Assembly (NCBI RefSeq): GCF_945859685.1 | Contig: NC_079147.1 | Span: 132,271,645-132,335,644 of the forward strand | Origin: Eupeodes corollae | Taxonomy: Eukaryota > Arthropoda > Insecta > Diptera > Syrphidae | Length of the DNA stretch: 64,000 nt | Direction: 5' to 3' | Part shown: positions 58,208-64,000 of the stretch, one piece after another | How the letters are laid out: each line of letters opens with the position of its first letter | Numbering within the stretch: position 1 is the first letter of the stretch | The notes under the pieces: generated by a model | Told to the model about the DNA's origin: nothing | What the model saw: only the letters and a program-made list of their open reading frames with translations | Database searches by the model: none | Made by a program: the position numbers and the translations under genes

Positions 58208-61094
58208 ATGTTTCGAATCGTTTCAATTTTAAAAACACCGAAGCTGAACTACTCAAATGCCTATAGATTTGCTCATAAGATGCCCGAGCATTTAAAAGAT
58301 ATTGCAACATCTAAAAATCCAGAATTTTCTGCAATGATTCAATACTACTTCCATGGTGCTGCTCAATTAATGGAAAAAGATATGATTGATTATCTTGGAA
58401 AATATCCACAAATGAAGCCGGAAAAAAAACAAAACCGAGTTAATGTTATCCTTGACATGATTGGTAACGCAAGTTGTTGTCTAGAAATAAACTTTCCCAT
58501 AATAAGGGATGACGGAAAATATGAAATGATAACTGGTTATCGGGCGCATCATACTTATCACCGCATGCCTTTGAAAGGGGGTATGTACAGTACATTGTAC
58601 AATGGACATATTTGTATGTAAATTTACTTTGTTATTTGTTCCACAAGGTATCAGGTATGCCATGGACGTCGATCTGGATGAGGTCAAAGCACTGTCGTAT
58701 TTAATGACTTTTAAGACGGCTTGTGTTAATGTACCTTTTGGCGGCGCTAAAGGTGGTGTAAGAATTGACCCAAAAAACTACACTCCTCGTGATCTGCAAA
58801 GAATCACTCGCAGATATACCACAGAATTGCTGAAACGCCTAATGATCGGCCCAGGTATAGACGTTCCTGCTCCTGATTATGGTACATCAGGAAGAGAAAT
58901 GTCTTGGTTAGCAGACCAGTACCAAAAGACATTTGGCTACAGTGATATTAATTCACTGGCTATAGTAACAGGCAAGCCAATTCATAATGGAGGTATTCGT
59001 GGTCGAGAATCAGCTACAGGAAAAGGTATATGGAAGGCAACAGATATGTTCCTGAGCGATGAAGATTGGATGAAATTAATTTCCCTAAAAACTGGGTGGC
59101 AAGACAAAACAGCTATCGTCCAAGGGTTTGGAAATGTGGGGAGCTATACAGCAAAGTTTATTCATAGAGCTGGTTGCAAGGTAATTGGTATCATTGAATT
59201 GGACTGTTCGCTGTTCGATGAGAAGGGAATCGATATACCAGTAAGTATTAAAGGGGACATTCACGTTAAGACGCACCGAAAACATTAAAAATTTGCACGT
59301 ACGACGAAGTGTAAGGTCTTAGTCACGAACGTCTTAACATGAATGTCCTCTTTAAGAAGCAATTTCTTTAAACTAAAACAAATTTTCTGGGTAGGCTTTG
59401 ATAGAACATAAAAAGCTTAACAATACAATTAAAGGGTTTCCAAATTCAAAGGAGTCAACAAAAGACCTTTTATTTGAAAAATGTGATATTTTGTTTCCTT
59501 GTGCCACGCAGCAAATTTTAACCAGTGAAAATGCGAATAAAGTTCAAGCTAAGATTATTGCTGAGGGTGCAAATGGACCAACAACACCTGCAGCTGATAA
59601 AATTCTAAAAGACAAGAATATTCTCGTAATACCAGATCTTTTTTGTAATGCTGGTGGAGTAACAGGTATCTTATTTGCAAACATTATATATCTTTTTTTA
59701 AGTATTGAACGTTTTCGGAATGTTTGACTAATGTTTTTGTGTTGGTTCCAATATCAATAATTCCTCTTCATCATTTGAAGTCAATTTTTTATCATCAAAT
59801 TCATCGATTGTATAACTGAATTCACAAACAAAACCAAAACAAAATAAATTCAAGCTCCCAACTTTAGATGTCTTGTCCATTATCTTCCACGATCTATATA
59901 TAGCTAGTGATGTATTTTGTGTAAATGAGCCAATTTTTTCGTCCTGATTAACAGCTATTTTTTTTTAGTTATAAAATTCAAAGGTACTCTATCCCGGATT
60001 TGGCTAAGTCTAGGTCTAGAGAAAACCCACTTGTTGTTTTAAGCCCTGCCTTGCTTATTTTCTGATGAGTAAGAGAAGTTTAAAGAAAAAGAAACAGTTA
60101 GCAATCGATATGAACTCAATATAAACAAAATCTGAGTTCATCATATTTTGTTTATATTGAGGTTCGAAGAACTAACTGAACTAATTAATTATTGCAAACT
60201 AGGTATGCACTTTGTATAATTCGCGGAGACTTGAACGTAAAATGATCAATAAGTTGAAATCGATTCGTCAAAGGCTTCGGACGTAGCTTTAAAAGATTCA
60301 GAAATAAAAATTCATATGAAATTAAAGATATACAAAATTTAAATAACACGTTTTTTTTTCATTTCTCTTAAACACTTAAGAAAAACCAGTCTATTTCATT
60401 ATGTTTTTAAAAGACTTTGCTATTCAATTTTTTTGTATAACGTTAATTAAAATTATAACATCCTCGTACTTTCATACTTATAAATTTGCAAGTATTTGAT
60501 ATTTACTAATTCCTTGTCAATTTTTGGAAAGCATCTTATTTTGAATACTTGAAGAACATCAACCATGTATCTTTTGGAAAGATCAGTAGCAAACGTGAAC
60601 AAAGGATGGTTGACGAAATATTAAGCTCTATGACTCATTCCTTGCAACAGGGTGGAAAGTGCATAGTAAGTATTTCTTAAAGACGTACAAATTAGCGCTT
60701 TAAAGTATGTATATTCGATCCAACCACGTATTGTTGGATACGAATTTTTTAATTCATTATAAATGTATGCACATATAATTTCTAAGTTAGAAAATAATTT
60801 GAAGCACTAGTAGACATCAATTATGAAATTTCAATTTAAACAGAAAGACACATAAATATTTCTTTTAATTTTTAGAAAATAGAGCCAAACGAAAATCTTC
60901 AAGAATTACGCGATTGCAACACTGAAGCCGAAATAGTAGCCTATGCGTTGCAACACGTTATGGAAACATCGGCTATTGGTATTATGGAAACTGCGAATAA
61001 ATATGAGCTTTGTAACGACTTAAGGACTGCAGCTTATATTTGGTCAATATGGAAAATATTTATGGCAATTGAAAGTTCGGGGCTTACTATGTAG
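58208..61094 (+). CDS. Glutamate dehydrogenase, mitochondrial (second-type, bb8-like)
   Basis: Exons 58208-58580, 58648-59240, 59395-59665, 60532-60665 and 60876-61094 join in phase to 529 residues. The enzyme interconverts glutamate and 2-oxoglutarate plus ammonia with NAD(P). The N terminus MFRIVSILKTPKLNYSNAYR is a plausible mitochondrial presequence. Substrate-site lysines are kept in PLKGG (Lys123) and PFGGAKGGVRID (Lys159), the acidic residue in GPGIDVPAPD (about 192-201), and the nucleotide-binding GFGNVG (284-289). IIAEGANGPTTPAADKIL and ASYFEYLKNINHVSFG follow. The antenna region is present, if slightly shorter, ending in LRTAAYIWSIWKIFMAIES. Divergence from the usual animal enzyme (for example CLEINFPIIRDDGKYEMITG) suggests a paralogue like the testis-biased Drosophila bb8. 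Poly(A) signals lie near 61187. All catalytic residues are intact. Confidence 0.94.
59666..60531 (+). other. GDH intron 3 with competing hairpins
   Basis: This is the longest intron of the gene. It holds a 17-bp perfect inverted repeat (60115-60131 with 60145-60161), extended by CAGTTAG/CTAACTG (60095-60101 with 60172-60178), and an overlapping alternative 8-bp stem (60111-60118 with 60133-60140). Confidence 0.7.
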
Positions 61095-62429
61095 ACAATT
61101 GTATTCATTACATGTACGAGTATGTACATATGTATGTATATTAATTTTTCTTATAAAATCCAAAATTTTTGTATTTGCCAATATACGTAATAAAAAATTA
61201 TTTTGTTAATTTTGAAATAAAAAAAAACAGGGATGTCACTTTATCCATTAAATCTACTGCCACCTTTGTATCTGAAATCTTTTTTACTATCGTGAAATTG
61301 TTTTTTTTTTTACATTTGCCTAGCTTCAATCAATGGCGGATCCAGGGGTATCGTAGGAGTTATGATCCCCCTGGGAGATTTTTTTTTATTTTTCGTAGGA
61401 ATACCTACCTTTGAATTCAAAACTTATCGTTAATGGACATTAACCCTCTTTTATTTTTAACTATTTATTTTGTATATATGAAAATAAAATTTGTATTTAA
61501 CTAATTTAATCTTTTGTGCTGAGAATACTACTATTAAATAAGGACTGGACCAAAAACATAATGTGAATCGGAAATCCAGCCCTAATTTATATTAAATATA
61601 AACACATTTAAGATCATACAAAATTAAAGAAATATATGTACTTTATGAAATTTTATGAAATAAATTTGTTTGGATGCCGTAGAACTGAGATTTAAAGAGG
61701 AATATCAAGAATATAATTGTCATAAGAACAGTAAAAGTGACAATTTCGTTAAACTAATGGCTAATTGAAAAACAGTGAACTTTTCATATCTATTAATTTT
61801 ATATTTAATATAAAACTTGGAATCTCTCGAGAACTAAAGTGAAAAAGATCCTGCAACGTGTAATTGGTAAGTGTCACACTTAAGTTTCTTACCAACTTAT
61901 TTGCTTACCTTAATTTGTTTTTATTTATGTATGTATGTATGTTTTGTTGACTTTTTTAAGATCAAAATATTTTCAAAAGGTTTACACAAAACAGTATTTT
62001 CTAAAAATGTTTCTTTTAGCAACAACTCCAATCATTTTGCCATAACGCACAATGCTCCGATCTTCTACAGCGGTCATTATTCTCTTTCTTAATCTCTAAA
62101 TTTTGTAATTCAAGATATTTTTCTAAACTTTGGCTCCAAACATTGAACCTGAAATGTAATAAATATATTTATGTATACAAAGGAGGGTAACGAACGAAGC
62201 GACGCATTTATGGGTAAACGTAAACTAAATCCAGGCAGATCCTGCTCTATTATTGGAAATTCACGGGAGTTCAGTTAATTTCGAATGACAATTCAGTTGA
62301 GCAATATAATTTTGAATATTTAAATTTTATTTCAATTCATGTGAAAAACTTAATTTCACTACCAGACAAAAAAAAAACTTTGAAATTTATTTAATTAAAG
62401 AAACGATAATAAATGTACAGAAATTAAAA
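61095..62429. other. Gene-free stretch downstream of GDH
   Basis: Bases 61333-61380 (GGCGGATCCAGGGG ... ATCCCCCTGGGAGAT) resemble a collapsed transposon with inverted ends. A TATG microsatellite lies at 61926-61942. No gene is recognised. Confidence 0.35.
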
Positions 62430-62620
62430 TGGTAGTTTTTGTTCATTTTCGTCAAATTATCTTACGTGCAATGAAGAATTAATTTTTCAATTTTTGGAAA
62501 AATCGAATTGACTAAAATTGGTAAAAATTGAATTTAGACTCGAATTTCTCAGAAAAAAATGAAGAAACTGGCTTGCAACGAAAATAAAAATAATAAAAAT
62601 ACTACAAATAACCCAAAACC
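62430..62620 (+). repeat. Fragment of dispersed tandem-unit repeat
   Basis: ATTATCTTACGTGCAATGAAG, GGAAAAATCGAATTGAC and TTGGTAAAAATTGAATTTAG mark roughly one internal unit, without the family head or end. Confidence 0.55.
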
Positions 62621-62759
62621 TTCAAGAAATTACTTAAAGTTATATAAAACTTTCATATTTTCTATATTTTAAGCTTTGATAGTTTTTTTCTGAGCAACTT
62701 ATGAAAACAGTATTTCTGCTAACTTTAAGTGTTTTGGGTATTTTTCTATCGGATATAAC

Positions 62760-63133
62760 CAGTGGCGTCTTTAGGCATAGGCACGGTAGGCCAAGGCCCA
62801 GGGCCCGCAATTATTTGGCCCCCAAAATGCAAAAACTCAAAGTGAATGAATCTATACAAGAATTATATAAAAAACGAAATAAAGTTAAAACATAATACAA
62901 ACAAATACAATAAAAAATCAACTGTAAAGAAAAATGTTCAACTATTGAAAAATATATGTTTTTTTAGGTTTTTTTTTTTTTTTAAAGCAAAAATATTTAT
63001 ATATATATAGTACACAAATTCATTTTAAAATTATTTTCTTAACCTAAGGAATTTAAAAAAAATATATTATACCTACTTTTTGGCCCCCAAATCCTATTGG
63101 GCCCGGGCCCCCACAAGTCTAAAGACGCCACTG
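62760..63133. mobile_element. 374-bp hAT MITE
   Basis: The ends CAGTGGCGTCTTTAG at 62760 and its exact inverse ending at 63133 are hAT-type termini. Subterminal GGCCC-rich blocks (GGCCCAGGGCCC, GGGCCCGGGCCC) are also inverted. The flanks GATATAAC (62752-62759) and TATATAAC (63134-63141) agree at 7 of 8 positions, the expected 8-bp duplication. The interior is AT-rich and non-coding. It interrupts a short open frame that begins at 62701. Confidence 0.88.
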
Positions 63134-63141
63134 TATATAAC

Positions 63142-63585
63142 GAATAGTAAAACCGTAAAATGGAAACAATTTCCATTTTTATTTTGCGATTGATAAAATG
63201 TCAAACAAAATTTAATATCGTTCGTTAATTATTATATTACTTGAAATGTGAATGGTATAATGTATGTACGTTATTTAATATTTCATAAAATTGAAAATTT
63301 GAAATAAAATCCAACATAATAAAAGCTAAATAGTTCAATACATATCTCCAAAAAAATATAAAAAATAACCTAAACAAATTTAAAACCGTTTATTTTAATT
63401 ATTTCCCTTTCTCATGCCAGAAAAATATTTATATACATTTTTTTTGTGTCCCTTACTCTTTGATTTGTGACCAAAGTGAAAATATCACAACAGTCAATGA
63501 ACTAAAAATGTATGTTTCATAAGAGTATTATAGTTTTTATATACAATGACTGTTATATCTTTAACTTTAAGAAGGCCTAGTAATA

Positions 63586-63631
<46 letters not shown>

Positions 63632-64000
63632 TATTTTATTTTTCAAAAAATAGATACAAAAACAATATAATAATCTTAATGATATAATAAATCTCAAAAT
63701 GTTTAAAAGTTGATATTGATTTTATAAAATAAAAGTGATACGATATACAGTAACTCATATATTCGATCGAATGAGTTTCACTATTTCGATTTTTGTCATA
63801 TTAAGATTAATACTATGTTTGCATACTTTAAAAAAAACAATATTTTATTAGTTCACAACTTAAGAAATAACATGAAATGGGTTTTGATGTAAATAAAACA
63901 TTTAAAATAAAAAAAATTAAACAAAATGAAGAAATTGGAATTCGATCAGTTTTGTGAGTTTATACTATATTGAAAATCTAATGCAATTCAATATTTTGTA
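63142..64000. other. Gene-free AT-rich window end
   Basis: Apart from the (TAA)n microsatellite at 63584-63630, nothing is recognised. Confidence 0.4.
63584..63630. repeat. (TAA)n microsatellite
   Basis: About 15 uninterrupted TAA/AAT units were counted in the sequence. Confidence 0.95.

Noticed and set aside
60057..60075. CTGATGAG string in the GDH intron
   Set aside because: The expected GAAA half with a stem II between is absent; the nearby GAAACAG has no pairing stem.

Overview
The window is 64 kb of AT-rich eukaryotic DNA with spliced genes, GT-AG introns, a tRNA-Asn gene and many degenerate non-LTR retrotransposons, SINEs and DNA transposons. The gene types (an NDRG-family gene resembling Drosophila CG2082, a divergent alpha-tubulin, and a second-type glutamate dehydrogenase resembling Drosophila bb8), the small introns and the TATG/TACATA microsatellites suggest a fly (Diptera, probably Brachycera) with a large, repeat-rich genome. 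The species cannot be fixed from sequence alone.

Layout. 0-13.8 kb is a graveyard of mobile elements: hAT-like TIR elements (1-338, 2858-3650), a minus-strand hAT transposase relic (6.5-7.1 kb), a LOA/I-type LINE relic (7.4-8.5 kb), an 852-bp TIR element (9.9-10.75 kb) and a CR1/Jockey-like LINE relic (11.4-12.5 kb). It also holds a minus-strand hammerhead-ribozyme candidate with all conserved core elements at 5.30-5.38 kb. A tRNA-Asn(GTT) lies at 13.8 kb. A two-exon DUF1989 (urea-carboxylase-associated-like) gene spans 14.2-16.85 kb. From 18 to 41 kb the DNA is dominated by a dispersed family of about 1 kb or more, with internal tandem units of about 177 bp; its copies have been hit by a 388-bp hammerhead-bearing palindromic element (18.2 kb), a Jockey-type LINE (21.2-24.0 kb, 11-bp target duplication) and a SINE (35.7 kb, 14-bp target duplication).

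Genes. An NDRG-family gene runs on the plus strand from one or two putative first exons (27.9 and 33.2 kb) to its stop at 48.5 kb; its large introns carry much of the repeat load. A divergent alpha-tubulin gene lies on the minus strand (50.8-52.4 kb). An RTE-type LINE relic follows (52.98-55.46 kb), then a five-exon glutamate dehydrogenase gene (58.2-61.1 kb). The last 3 kb contain a 374-bp hAT MITE with a near-perfect 8-bp target duplication and a (TAA)n microsatellite. The genes are independent transcription units; nothing suggests an operon or pathway cluster. Divergent alpha-tubulins and the bb8-type GDH of Drosophila are tied to the germ line, so testis expression of both is a reasonable but untested idea.

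The most interesting items are the two structurally different hammerhead motifs (5.3 and 18.2 kb), the dispersed tandem-unit repeat that collects other elements, and the intron-bearing DUF1989 gene, a family better known from bacteria and fungi.
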